A stretch of DNA of 32,368 nucleotides from Agaricus subrufescens (GCA_029945375.1 JAQOTE010000029.1:1-32368), one strand, 5' to 3'. Positions 9,050 to 20,419 are shown, numbered from the stretch's first letter. The notes: a model not told the origin generated them from the letters alone. Translations and numbers: made by a program.

Positions 9050-11347
9050 ATGGTGAGCGACGCTATCAACATCGTGAGGCCTGGGCCTGATTCAATATTG
9101 CTCGTTGCAGACGACTATACCTGAAAGACCGCGTGATGCCCATGGAGCGACCGTATATCAAACGTTTACCCGTCCCGGTGACGGTATGTCCTGTGCTGTT
9201 CTACAGATCTTTCGTTCTCATAGAGTTTAAGGTTATATACGTGTTTCAGATGCACTACTCATCGGTGAACTTGATTCGACATATTTGTCCGCCAACAATA
9301 AAATACCGCAATTGCGTGAGGGGGAAAGACTTGTCATTAGCACTCCAAACGCGGACTATTTACCACACGTCAAACTTGGAAATCAAGTCATATCCATGTG
9401 CATGGATGGACGTTGGGGAGCGGAAGACTGGGGTCAATGGCCGCAATGGTATTTTGATGGTCAAGAGCACTATCCCTATATACTCCGAAAGCCTAACCAA
9501 AAAGAATTCAAGTCGCATCCTCTTCGTCGTTTATGGTGGAACATCTCCCAGTCTGACTTTCAACGTGACTCAAGTTCAAACACGTTTGGGATGCTGCTGC
9601 CCAGTATCACAGAGGAGTTTCATGAACTTCGTACAGGTCTGATGAAGGAGGTGGAGGTTTGTGACTGCAGTGATCCTTCGGACTATCAAAAGCTCCATCG
9701 TTGCGCTGCGAAGATGCGCCACTGCATCTCTACACTTTGCCACACTCCCCAACCCTTTACCGGGGTTCACCTTACGGTTGTTGCCGCTCAGCGATACTGC
9801 CTGGAGTTGCGGGCAATTCTAGATAGAATTGCTATTTGCAATAAGAAGATACCCTCTCTTGCCTCTCTGCCAATCGCTTCTCAGGATAGTCCTCCTCATT
9901 CCCCTCCTTCTGTTGACCACGCTCGTCTTGGGTGTATCACTGACCGCGTTCCCGTTCTCTGTGAGCTACATGAGAACGGAATTCCGGTTTGGTACGTGCG
10001 CCCGTCATCCGAGGTATCACTTCACACAACCATAGTGATGCAAGCGCCGGTAACTCGACCGATACACCTTGGAATTGAAGTAAAAAGATGGCCCGGCGTG
10101 CCGATTTTCTATCAAGGGCCCTTGTCCAGACAGATCCATGCCGGTATAGAAAACTGGAAGCCTGGCAACCTCCAACTCAATCTACTTGGCCAAGGCTCCC
10201 TTGTGGAATCTGCAGCAGAAGCCCTACCTGAAAGACCAGCAAAGAGGGGCAATCGTTTCCAACCCTGTAAGTGACCTTTTTGGTCCAACGTTCTCAATTG
10301 GGTTGAAATTTGTCATTATTAGATCCAAAAGAGATAACCGCTACGCAAACTCACTTGAAAAGGCCGAATATCTCAGTCAACTATGATCTGTTCAAGGACC
10401 TTGACTTCCCCTACTACCCAAAGCTGCTCAATTCTTGGAGCAAGGCTCTCACAGAGGTCAGGATTGATACTATGCGCGTAATCGACCACCGGGATGCAAA
10501 ATTGTTTAGAGGATTTGCCTTTCCACCCCGGGGTATCTTTTCGGGTAATGACGAGCAGAGCAGGTTGGAGCACATGCTTGGTTGGTTGGTTGTTCGCTCC
10601 TCTTGGATGAGCACAGTCAGTGATGCCCGACGCACTGCTCCTCTCCCCAACGCACAGCAATGGCGTACTTACTTGCGTGGAGTAGCCTTAAAACTGGAGC
10701 TCCTGCGAGCAGACAGTCGTCATCAGACATCGGAAGCCTCCACTTCTACTGCAAGTGCTTCGCACTCAACCCGCCGAGGGGGCAAGTTGAAGGAAGCGGC
10801 CAAGGCAATTTTCCCCCAAGTCCTGACAAAAAAAGAAGATCTACAGGTGTTAGTATGGAACAACCACAATGTCTGGTGCCGTGACAGCGGAGCAAACTTT
10901 CGTGATATCGACCAGCGGCTGCTTATTTGGGACACAGAAGAGCATAACTTTCGCGCTGAGTTGTCAACCTTAGATCACCTTATCATGGGTTCCGTGTGGG
11001 ACACTGATGCAGGCAGTAAGGTCCGTTCACAGAAAATAGATGCCATGTGGCCAGATGGAGGTGTGGCATCGTTGTCTCTCCCGAGTCAGTCAATGGGAGT
11101 TGCGGAGGAAGACTGGGTCAAAAGGGCTCCATATGTTGAAGCGTTTCAGAAAATTCTGATGGACTGGCCTGGGGACACACCCCGGTTGCTGGCCCAACTT
11201 TCATTCTCCTCCATTGTGAATGGGCAAAATCATTGGGACAGGCACACAATGGAGAGGGTGGAGCAGCTCGCTACTGGGCATTACTGCCAGGCATTTTTTG
11301 ATCGCTTTGGTAGGGCTCCTTGTCCTCCCCGAATACTTCCTTTTTAG
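9050..11347 (+). CDS. Agaricomycete orphan protein, 705 aa
   Basis: Function unknown, but the exon structure is firm: 9050-9052, 9111-9183, 9250-10266 and 10323-11347, introns 58, 66 and 56 bp, all phases consistent. The coding part of exon 1 is only the ATG, followed directly by the donor GTGAGC. The mature N-terminus reads MTTIPERPRDAHGATVYQTF. Three conserved-looking blocks are visible: GRWGAEDWGQWPQWYFDG (about residues 115-135), VPVLCELHENGIPVWYVRP (about 335-355), and near the C-terminus YCQAFFDRFGRAPCPPRILP. I recall similar uncharacterised proteins in many mushroom genomes, often in several copies. No membrane segment or catalytic signature is evident. It follows the dioxygenase by 466 bp in the same direction; no functional link is shown. 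Confidence 0.8.
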
Positions 11348-11523
11348 TAACCGCTTTGATGCACCCAACTGCGATAAGTTTGGCGTTTATTCTATTCCTA
11401 TCTTCTATCCTATTTTCCGCTACACTTTATTCTGTCCTCTGCAATCATTTGTCTACCCCTGTCCCTTTCAATACCTATTGTGATTTGTAAAATTTTTATT
11501 GTCTCTCTTTATGCCAATGTGTA

Positions 11524-12512
11524 ATATAAATACAAGGAGCCCTCTGCGGGCCTATTTTTCCACACGATCGTCTGTGTTGGCCAATGTAGTCTGCGTGGGC
11601 AAGAAAGTACGCAGCAAGCCCGCAGGCAACCCACAGTGACAAGTTAGTCCTGCGTTCATCCCGAGTTGGTCTCTGATACCTATTAATGCACCCCTTCAGG
11701 CAGATGATTGTCAGATCATTTGTGAATTTTGTCTGCGTTGATCTCGCACCTCTCATCCCGGTCTACGCCACCCCGCGTCTAGGGCTCCATTCAACACTCC
11801 AGTGGCTGCAGGTAGTCCCCATACTCACCCCGTGTATCCTCATTGGTCTGCGTCTGTCCGCGTGCTGTTTTCCTTGCCACCCCCGCGGCCATCCGCGTGA
11901 CTCTGCCCCCAGCCCTCGTCAGTACCGCAGGCCTTCAGGCTCACCGCATCCCACCCTTGCCAGTCCTCGGCCCGACTGACGTTGTCCCCACCTGCCTGCG
12001 TACTGTCTACAGTTTACCCTCATACTCATTACTTATTATTTGTGAATGTGTACGTTATAGACACCGTTTTTCTCTCTTCCTCCAGCTAAGCACTCACAAC
12101 AAGCGATGTTATAAAATCCAAAGCCTGATATTGACTTGACCACTTGACTGCGAGACCAATGAGTCACAAGATTTCCAATTATTGCGTGCGCGTGTCAATT
12201 TCTTGTGTGTCTGCGTCTAATTCCAAAACGCTTCGCCTCCCCGCAGGCTATCCTCGCTTGCCCGCATCATGAGTTTTACTTCATTAAGGAGTCTTGAAAG
12301 TGGGCAAATAGACCCCTTGAGTGCCCTTAAACAACATTACTGGAATACGCACGACATATATCTAGTGTCTAGGTATAACAAAAGATAGTATTTCAAACGA
12401 TCATCTTGCTCATCATCGGTGCTGTGATCCTGCACTTGGCCTGCGTGCATCCCGCGCCAGTCTGCGTTGAATGCCTGTCCGCGTGTGGGCTTCTCGTATT
12501 TACCGTAGCCCG
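11524..12512. mobile_element. GC-rich TIR element, about 1 kb, non-autonomous
   Basis: The left end contains AATACAAGGAGCCCTCTGCG (11529) and the right end GGGCTTCTCGTATTTACCGT (12486), which are diverged inverted repeats. Between them lie many YCYGCGT words. Block 11733-11790 aligns with 13610-13668 of the neighbouring element (shared TCTGCGT, GCACCTCTC-like and CGCCACCCCGCGTC strings). The right 95 bp (12417-12512) align with 14574-14675, beginning GCTGTGATCCYGC and ending at the same terminal repeat. No coding frame is credible. Exact ends and target duplications are not resolved. Confidence 0.55.
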
Positions 12513-13009
12513 CTTGGATTGGCTGCATTGGGAGTTGACGCAGTGGAATCCATCCTGAAGATCGGGCTACCAGAAATACGAGGGGCCTGCAGCGGGCCTA
12601 TGCCCGCGCGATTGTCTGCGTCCGCAATGAAGCCCGCGGGTAGCCTGCGTTGGTCTGTGAGTCCCGCGTCCATCTCGCGTTGGATTCTGCCCTATGTGCC
12701 GCCTGCGTCATCGCCCCCCAACGTCACAACACCTTATATCAGTGTAAATCCTCCTTGTGTGTAACTTTGTAAGGTCTGACTCATTGTCATTAGTAACTGT
12801 AAACGAGAGAATTCAGTTACTGTTACAGAAAACATTGTATGTTGACTATGAAATCCACGCCATTAGCGACTGTCTAGGGACAGTGATCAGTTACTGCTAT
12901 ACAGTACTAATGTAGACAATGAAATCAAAAGCTTGTGAAGCCAAGCATGACACCCTCGCCCTGCATTGCACCTCACCTCCTTTTTCAGACTCAAGATACG
13001 TGTTGTCGT

Positions 13010-13321
13010 ACTTCAGCGGTGTGAGCAATATCATGTATCGCTGTATGAACCTGTGATCTGCTTGTAGGCTCTCGGCATTGGGTCCAGCTTCCAGGATCAA
13101 TACTTGAACACCTGGCTTTTCTGAAAGTCTGCTGGCGACGACCAAACCTTTGTGAATGGCATGTGTAAACATCGAGATTTTGGTACCACAATATAATGAA
13201 ATACATACCCATTACCACCGCCTACGTCTACATAGTCGTAAGCAGAGAGTGCTCCACCTATGAAAAGGCTAGGGATTATAAAGCGCAAAGTTACGTACAT
13301 TGTAAACACAACTTTCAACAT
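13010..13321 (-). pseudogene. GMC oxidoreductase N-terminal relic
   Basis: On the minus strand, 13321-13209 encodes a start methionine, a hydrophobic leader (RFIIPSLFIGGALSA) and AYDYVDVGGGNG; after a putative intron (13148-13208) the frame continues LVVASRLSEKPGVQVLILEAG. This is the FAD-binding N-terminus of GMC oxidoreductases (GxGxxG dinucleotide fold followed by the EAG motif), the family of aryl-alcohol oxidases and glucose dehydrogenases; the leader suggests a secreted parent enzyme. Joining the two parts needs a one-base frame change or loss of the NG residues, and the homology ends soon after EAGPNAES, so roughly 80 of some 600 residues remain. It lies inside the element 12564-14674. 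Confidence 0.8.
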
Positions 13322-13611
13322 TGGTATGGCTGTTCTATACTCACATAGTCAGCGAGACGAGACCTAAAGAAAAGCGGGAGTAGAAACTGATCAAACTGCA
13401 TTTCTGACAGACAGATGCAGGTTCCCACTATGTCGCTATTTATTTATTTTTTCATAGCTAGGAGCGGAGTCCACAGAGGCACGGCTGCATTGAAAGTTGA
13501 TGTTTCTCGACACACAGTAGGTTCTTGACACACAACAGGTATGAAAAGAAATGTACATCAGTTGCAGAATAAGAGCTGTTATGTAGTAAGATACGGATTG
13601 ACCGATTTGAG

Positions 13612-13920
13612 ACTTGTCTGCGTCGACCCTGCGCCTCTCCTCCAAGTCTGCGCCACCCCGCGTCGCAACTGGTGTAGCCCTCGTACCGTCCGCGTGTACC
13701 CTCGGCGTGTCTGCGCGCAATTTGATTGGTCTGCGCCAGCCTGTGCCAGTCTGCGTGCAGCCCGCGTGAGGCCCTCGTAGTGTCCGTGTCAGTCTGCGTC
13801 AGTCCGCGTGCAGCCCGCGTGAGGTCCTCGTAGTGCCCGCGTGAGTGTGTGCCAGCCTTCATGAAGTCTGCGTCTAGCCCTCGTGAAGTCTGTGTCTAGC
13901 CCTCTTGAAGTCTGCGTGCC
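13612..13920 (+). repeat. Degenerate 10-12 bp (mean about 11) phased repeat array
   Basis: Some 25 tandem copies of the word AGYCYGCGTNN, for example AGTCTGCGTGC, AGCCCGCGTG, AGTCCGCGTGC, with spacings of 10-12 bp. A longer submotif (GTGCAGCCCGCGTGAGG..CTCGTAGTG) is doubled. Open frames across it on both strands are a by-product of the lack of A/T-rich stops and are not genes. Confidence 0.8.
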
Positions 13921-14284
13921 AGGTCAAGGCAAAGGTAAAAAATTGTAGCCGTATGTAGACATGTGCCTTGTCAACGGTTAGCATATATTCCCCTGCAATG
14001 TAGATTTTGAGTGGGTTGTGGTTGTTAAATGTACGCAGACAAAGACACGGACACGAATAATGACAACGTACAAGGCATTTTCTAGGAGGTGAGGGACATG
14101 TAGAACAAGTCAGCAGCACAAGCAGAGCGTACGATGGTAGAGAATCCTGATAGTCGATGATAAGCAACAGAAACAGAATGCAACCAGCGGTCAGGGCAGC
14201 TTCACATGACTTTGACGTAAAAGAGCCTTCGACGGTACCTTGCCTTTTGTATATCTATTGTGTTTATAAATGGTTTCGAGCAGT

Positions 14285-14440
14285 CCCGCGCCTTGACCGC
14301 AGCAGACTTGTCCGCGTGGAATTGCAAAAGCCCGCGTCCAGCCCGCGTCCAGCCCGCGTGTAGCCCACGTCCTGTCCGCGCCCTGTCCGCGCTTGCCCGC
14401 GTGGTCCCTCGCCGGTCCTCGTCAAAGTTTGCCGCGTTGG
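14285..14440 (+). repeat. 11-bp tandem repeat array (AGCCCGCGTCC)
   Basis: Clear 11-bp period at 14329-14420: AGCCCGCGTCC twice, AGCCCGCGTGT, AGCCCACGTCC, then TGTCCGCGCCC and TGTCCGCGCTT. A second short run at 14587-14632 has AGCCCGCGTCA, AGTCCGCGTCG twice and AGTCTGCGTAA, again 11 bp apart. These sit in the right subterminal part of the element 12564-14674. Confidence 0.85.
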
Positions 14441-14875
14441 AAGTCGGTTGACAATGGGCGAATACAGTCCTCGGGCGCCCTCAAAGGTCTTTACAGGAAT
14501 GCGCGTGAGGTTTATCTATGCTGTAGTATCAACATAATCGTATTATTTCTTTATTTTATAACTACCCTCTATGCTGTGATCCCGCGCTTAGCCCGCGTCA
14601 AGTCCGCGTCGAGTCCGCGTCGAGTCTGCGTAAAATGCGGTCCGCGCGCGGGCCCCTCGTATTTACTGTAGACCCTGAGCAAATGAAGGAGGCGGAGGAT
14701 GCTGTTAGTCTTGCCTCTTGCCTGATAAAAGTGTGGCCGAAGGTGATGAAATATACCAAGAAGATAAGATAATCGGGCACTTTTGGGGTCAACTGGAAGT
14801 AGAGGCGTGCGCATAGTCAACCACCATCTCAACAGATGATCAGATCTGCCCAACCCTTACTAACGCGAGCTCACG

Positions 14876-17800
14876 TAGGCTCTACAAGGACGAGGAGCCT
14901 CCCGCAAACTATGACCTGTACTGTAGGCCCGCTGTGGGTTCCTCGTAATTCTGGTAGCCCTGATGTAGGCCGGATGCAGGCTGGCGTGCATCAAGGGGGT
15001 TTGACTTAGGTCACGGTATTCTGCCACAGACAACTTGTAAAGTGAAGTGATGCAGACACTAAACAAACGCCGTTCAAATTATGATAACAGCTACAGTAGT
15101 TTGTCTAAAAGAAGAATTGGCAAGCTGGGGAAGCTATGTCTTGGGGCCCTTACTGTGAATCAATGATCAGACTACTCAAAAAAGGCCAAGATGCTAGCTC
15201 ACCTTCATTAGTGGAATTGCCTGAAAAATCTTGGTCCCGGAACCATCTGTATAATCAGTACCAGCTAAAGCAAAGTGGCCAAGTGTCTGATCAAGGCGCA
15301 ACAATAAAGGTGGAAGAGACTTTTCTTGAAAAAGTTGGCCAGGGACAAAGGAAAATTCCTCTGAGCGTAAGAAGGGCCATGGGATTGATGCGCCTTGTAC
15401 CTCCGGTGGCAAGATGGCGGGTCTATATGGCAACACAAGAAGAAAGGTGTCTGTGACCCAGCCAACTTTCCTGACCTTCCGTTTATGAATGAATATTTCG
15501 CTAATTGAGCCTACACCCCATTGGAAGGGATGATTCGGTCCTATTGAAGTGAACATTACTTGACTGTCTCCAGTAGAGTGTTTAGCAGTCCTGTAAGTCA
15601 CATTATTAGAAGCAGTCCTCTGCCGAATTGCTGTTTGATCCAATTTGACAACTCCACGCCCATCATGGGTTGCCACCCAGTTCTCTAACAGGGTGCGAAC
15701 CGCACCTTGAATCTTGATTTCTTCATCAGCGCGTGATTCCTTTACTCTACCATCAAATATATCCTCGCTAAGAAGGGTTCCTCGGATGCGGTGGTTGAAG
15801 GATTGATCATATGCCGCAACAAGAGGGTGAAGGCTTTCTGGAAGATGGTGTACGTCAATGAGCACACGTAGATTTTGTAACATATTGAATTTTCGGAACA
15901 TAGTTTTTTCCATTTGTCCTATGAAAATTTGAGTTCTACTATCAGATTTCCTACAACTGGACATACCAATGATTTGGTTTGTGAGTGTCTGCTGAAGAAG
16001 GTAATTGAACCGCTCAAATGCAAAACACCTCCACCCATGCGTAGGCCCAAATCGCCGTAAGAAATCACCAAAGTGTAGAGAAATATGCTGATAGGGTGTG
16101 AGCTCGATGCCAGGGTATAATTCCCATAGTGTAGTGAGGTATTTGTGCATGTGTTTCTCATAAAGGAGGATGTCTTCTTCGCATATTGTCCGCTGTGAAG
16201 CAACCTTGACAGCACTAACCAAATAGAGAAAATTTTCTAGGATTTTGGCTTGACGACTCTCTGGAGGACTGGTGCCCCATAGTCTGATGAGGGTGATAGG
16301 GAGATTGATGGTAAAGAAAGAACGCCACTGGTCTGCATGTAGCTTGCCTCCCTTTGCTTGGCCTGGATAGGCTGGACCTTTGGAAACCCAGGTTGGCAAA
16401 GAAATACGCCCCATATCGTCGACCAGCTTTGGAATAGTTTTTTTCCCTAGGACACAGGTTTTCACCCCTTTTCGAGCTTTTGACGCCTCAATCTTTGCTT
16501 GGTTGACAGGATGACAGGTTGGATCTACATCCATTCTGTCTTCTCTCTGCGCTTGCTCCGCCCTCTTGTAAGCCTTTGGCGCCTTGGCCTGTAAACCTGT
16601 CTTGAATGCTGTAAGTCCGCTGCCAATCATAAACTGGACCAAGATTACCTGTGGGAGCTGATATATGTCTGTATCAGCCATCCTCATCACTTCGAGTTCC
16701 CTCTCCAGATTGTCTATTGAATATTCGGAGGGACTTTCTTCTGTAGTAATGACAGAAGCGTCTTTCTGTGCTAGTGACCCTGACCGTAACTGCTTTACCG
16801 CCTTAGATGTTATAACTTTTCCTGCATTGTCAATGATGCCATCTGCTGTTCGCTTTTCCTTGAATCAGAGAATGAAGGACATCTAAGCTCCAAACATACC
16901 CATTCTTGAATTTTCACAATCAGTTGTGGCTTTGTCAAACTTGCCACATTTGTGTTCGGTTTCATAGTTTTTAAAACCTCAATCAATCTATCCTTCCTCA
17001 TTTGCATCCATCTTGATTTCGGAGCGGTCTTCCACGCGTGTTCAATCTCGCATGCAATGGAAGGCTGAGGCAGATTTGGTGCTTCATCCACGCACATTGA
17101 ATTGGAAAGAGAGTCACCCTGATTACAAAATCAGTTACAAAGAGTAGAATCCTTGGTAGGCATACCTGTGGTGCTATTATTTGTATATCTGGAGATGTTT
17201 CAGGAACGGGATCCGGCAATTCTGAGCTTGGTGCTGCATCTTCTGAAAACTGTTGACGTTGATACTGTGATAATAGTTCAGCTGCTATCTGGTCCAAAAA
17301 TTCAAGCCCTACCTGCTTTAAAGTTGAGAGAAGAATTTGTTTTGTGCCACCGAAGTGAAGTCCAAGTTTCGCACACAAATGGGCTAGTACATGCCACTTC
17401 TCGTGGTGAAGCTTCTTGAAGTTTCCATCTGCTAGGGCCTTCAAAGCATTGCTGCTTTCTGATTCCGTAGGAACTTCCATCAACTTCCGGTATGTTGGAC
17501 CATCACCATCCTCCATTCCAGCATCCATTCCCCATATTTTGACTGCGTGACGATGGAAAAGACCAAGATAAAAGCAGTGCATAGAATCAATGACCGTATA
17601 AGAGCAAGGATCCCAATAAGGGAGGCGCAACAGCTGCGACCACCGCAAGCCATATTTATCAAAAATATCATCCTGCTCCCCTTTGGTTTGAGCGGCCTTC
17701 CATTCCTCTGCTTTCTGAATATGCTGGTGCTTTGTTCGCTTCTCCCAGGAGTGAGAATCGAAGTTTGCGATGTCATTAGTCTTGATAAAGCAGTGGGAAC

Positions 17801-19474
17801 AAAAATGGCGGGATCTTGCACTTCCAAAGCCCGCCATTTTCTTTGACGCAACAAGATCTGCTACCAAGGGAATTATTGAAACAAAAACCCTTCTTCCCAC
17901 AGGATATTTTGGCGTTCGTCGGAGATACAGCCCTACGTCCCAGAGCTCCAAAAGGCTATCAACAAGGGGCTCTAGGATGTTATTGATCTGTAGGACGGAA
18001 GGTTCCTGGGGGCCTGGTATTACACCGACAAGGAATATGTTTTCCATGCAATTACGGATGTTGCGGGGAAGATTTAGACACGTCATGTATATTGCGCCTA
18101 TGCTGACGTGTTTTCCTGACTGTTTGTTTCCGTAGGGATTGAATCCATCCATGTTGATGCTGAAAGCCAGCCGCCCATCTGTTCCTTTATCTTGAAAAAA
18201 ACTTTTGCCATTGCGTTTGAACTCCCTGAGAGCTGGAGCGTCCCAAATGTCGGTCATCTTCTCCGGTGTGGAAGATCCCAGGAAATCATGATCCAGAACC
18301 TCCTCTAGCTGGGGGCGAGCATAGAGCCGGGCTAACCAGTCCTTGAACTCTTGCATGGAGTATTCACGAATGGGTTTTCCATTTCGATGTCGCAGATTTG
18401 CATGACATTCAGACCCTCCAGGAAACTCTGCAAAGTTGCATAATGTTGGGCAAGCTTCATGTTTGTAGAGCCTGAAGCATCTAGGACAGCAGATATAAGA
18501 TCTGGCTTGAGACTCGATTTTCAACCGGGCTACCAGCGTTTCAACAGTAGCGGGTATGGCCGCAGGTAAGGGTGAGGGAGAGTTACCGCTCCTATCTTGA
18601 TTTCTACCCAGTAGACTGAATGCCGCAAGATAGAAACCACACTGGGCTTGAGAAACCCCAGTCGCCAGGTAAAGACATAGGACAGCCACATAGGCTACAG
18701 CAGCCCAGCTTTCCATGTTCAAGAATGGAGTCACCATGTAAATTCCTTAACAATAATAAGCTGAGAGTTTAAGATGGTAAGTTGCGCAGTTCAGCTTACC
18801 AGGATCAACACTGTTGATTTCATTAGAGATAGTTCTCTGTCTCTCCCACTCTTTATATTTGACTTCTCGCAGGTGAGCCAATTCAGCTTGAAGGGCAGAG
18901 AAAAGGTTTTCAACCAACGGTATTATTTCTCTATCATTGGCGTATTGGACCGTGTAGCGGCATGTTAAGTCAATGCAAGACTGCAACCAACTCTCGTGTG
19001 ATAGAGCCAAGGCATTTCCAGGTGGCCCTTCAACAAGTTTAAGGCTTTCGACTGTGACAAGGGGGTCCGTGAGGGAACAAGCGGCCGGAGGGACTTCAAA
19101 ACAAAATGACAATGACTTGAGTTTGTCATTGAGGGTGGAAACATTGCGTCGGGACAAGCGCTGCTCTGTGTCAGTGATCCATTGGAAGACAGAAGATCGG
19201 CTGAGTTTGTCAGAAGACAAACTCATTGATGAAAAGGTAGGAAGTGTTAAAATGATGGTGTATTTTTTTCTAAACATAGACCAAATTCCCCCCGAACTCC
19301 CTATGGAAAACTTGACACGTGGCCTGTAAGATAAACAATGACTCAGTTGCTTGCATGCTCCAGCACAAGGCCTAATGAGGCCCCGCGCTCATCCCATGCT
19401 CATCCCTTGCTTATCCCCCGTCATTCCGCGCGAACGGGCGTCGGCGCACAGGCTCTTCATATTTGCTGTAGCCT
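14876..19474 (-). mobile_element. Plavaka/CACTA-like DNA transposon, about 4.6 kb (proposed limits)
   Basis: The only gene inside is the transposase at 15194-19277. Left end GGCTCTACAAGGACGAGGAG (14878) and right end CTCTTCATATTTGCTGTAGC (19453) are diverged inverted repeats of the same type as the ends of the elements at 11524 and 12564. Inside the right end, 19386-19430 shows an 11-bp period (GCTCATCCCAT, GCTCATCCCTT, GCTTATCCCCC), matching the subterminal arrays of the smaller elements. A second right-type end at 14935-14960 lies 60 bp inside the left end and makes an 85-bp palindromic unit, so the left limit may be a composite. No perfect CACTA terminus or target duplication was identified. 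Confidence 0.5.
15194..19277 (-). CDS. Plavaka/CACTA-like (Tnp2-type) transposase, about 1313 aa
   Basis: Exons (transcription order) 19277-18800, 18745-17166, 17118-16900 and 16858-15194; introns 54, 47 and 41 bp; the sum is divisible by 3 with no internal stop. A second in-frame ATG at 19226 is an alternative start. Recognisable parts: a cysteine cluster YICCPRC..ACPTLC (about 243-262), MDGFNPYG with D359 as candidate first catalytic acid, LVADL (D456), the CSHC zinc pair (475/478), and DSMHCFYLGLFHRH (D546). The C-terminal region has the typical KLHADQWRS (about 931), WELYPGIELTPYQH and HFGDFLRRFGPTHGWRCFAF (from about 1021). This layout is that of the basidiomycete Plavaka group of CACTA/EnSpm transposases, which cut and rejoin element ends in the nucleus. 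No frameshift is seen, so the protein could be active. The final codons AAG GTG AGC TAG resemble a donor site; a short extra exon is possible. Confidence 0.88.
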
Positions 19475-19480
19475 CAGTCT

Positions 19481-20399
19481 GTGCCCACATGCAGTATCTG
19501 CACTTTTGCTTGGGACCACCCCTCCACCGCCAAATGGTTCAATGAGCGCGGTTACATTTTGTACCGACGCAAGGAGCCTGAATATGAAGACCGGCAGGAA
19601 GACAGCACGTATCCTACTCTTGAATGCCCAGCTTCTAGGGACATGGATTATCCATTTCCGCATTACAGCCTAGGAAAAAGTCGCAGGGGAAAACTTCACG
19701 GGAAGAGCTATAACGTATGCCCTTCTCCTCTTGTTGCACACGTGTGTCTAACTGATCAATCGCTACTACCTGGTAGGGGAAGATATCGTTTGCTCAGGAA
19801 ATACAGGACCCAACTCATCACGTAGTCATCAAAATTATACAGACCGACTCTGAGGAGCACCGGATACTCGCCTTTCTCCAAAAGCAGGGTCTAAAGATAC
19901 TAGAGGCAAACTGTATCATTCCTGTCCTCAACATCCTCCCTAATGGGCAGTACTCCTTTGTTATTATGCCGCGGTAGGTAGTTTCCTATAGCATGCTTTG
20001 AAACTGGGTATAAAATGTTTCCTAGGTGGGGAGATTGTGCGCATTACCCGGAAGGGGGCCCAATCAGGAATTGTTTTACAATCATGCATTCGCTACTCAA
20101 GGTAGGGCAAGTGCTTCTATCATCCTTGCATGATCTGACTGTTCAAAGGCATTGGCATTTTTACACGAACACAATATATTGCACCGGGTGCGCTTCTAAT
20201 GCCTGTCAGAGCAGTATCGGTTTCTAACCAGGGGATGACAGGATGTCCGGTTTGCTAATATCCTTGTCAGTCACTTCTCAGACGATGAAGACAAGCTTTA
20301 TCAGCACGATACTACAAGACTGAGGCTTCAAGGGGCAGATTTGCTGCAGTATTGCTTGTGCGATTTTGGACTCGTGGCTGCTCTCGTTATCATAACTTA
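19481..20399 (+). pseudogene. Truncated fungal protein kinase relic
   Basis: Segments 19481-19714, 19777-19973, 20026-20101 and 20149-20187 splice in phase and read as the N-lobe of a mushroom-type protein kinase: HHVVIKII with the ATP-binding Lys, EEHRILAFLQKQGL, IIPVLNILPNGQYSFVIMPRW in the hinge region, then LLKALAFLHEHNILHR, the start of the HRD catalytic loop. After the next putative intron (20188-20231) the catalytic Asp codon is replaced and a stop follows in frame; the frame resumes after a one-base shift with ANILVSHFSDDEDKL and YCLCDFGL, the DFG motif. The C-lobe is missing: satellite DNA begins at about 20420. The N-terminus is also missing because the first exon abuts the proposed right end of the transposon at 19474. 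Confidence 0.75.
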
Positions 20400-20419
20400 T
20401 TGGCTATATCCAATTGAAG

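Larger units (their letters stand above)
12564..14674. mobile_element. GC-rich TIR element, about 2.1 kb, with captured gene relic
   Basis: The left end GGGCTACCAGAAATACGAGG (12564) is the approximate reverse complement of the right end CCTCGTATTTACTGTAGACC (14654). Both ends are followed inwards by GC-rich, CGCGT-type repeats (12595-12720; 13612-13920; 14285-14440; 14577-14650). The centre (about 12990-13321) holds a piece of a GMC oxidoreductase gene on the minus strand, so the element looks like a non-autonomous carrier of a host gene fragment. It starts 52 bp after the neighbouring element ends. Alternatively the two ends belong to different, overlapping insertions. Confidence 0.5.

Noticed and set aside
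10373..10935. Minus-strand frames opposite the 705-residue gene
   Set aside because: Shadows of a well-supported plus-strand exon.
13436..13862. Minus-strand frames of 94 and 134 codons and plus-strand frame 13541-13780
   Set aside because: Arg/Thr/Asp-rich translations of the 11-bp repeat array; composition follows the repeat.
15057..15066. CACTAAACAA as a CACTA terminus
   Set aside because: No matching inverted TAGTG end was found on the other side of the transposase gene.
16575..16650. Possible 52-bp intron in the last transposase exon (after QLPQ)
   Set aside because: The uninterrupted frame reads through with sensible sequence, and removal would shift the frame.
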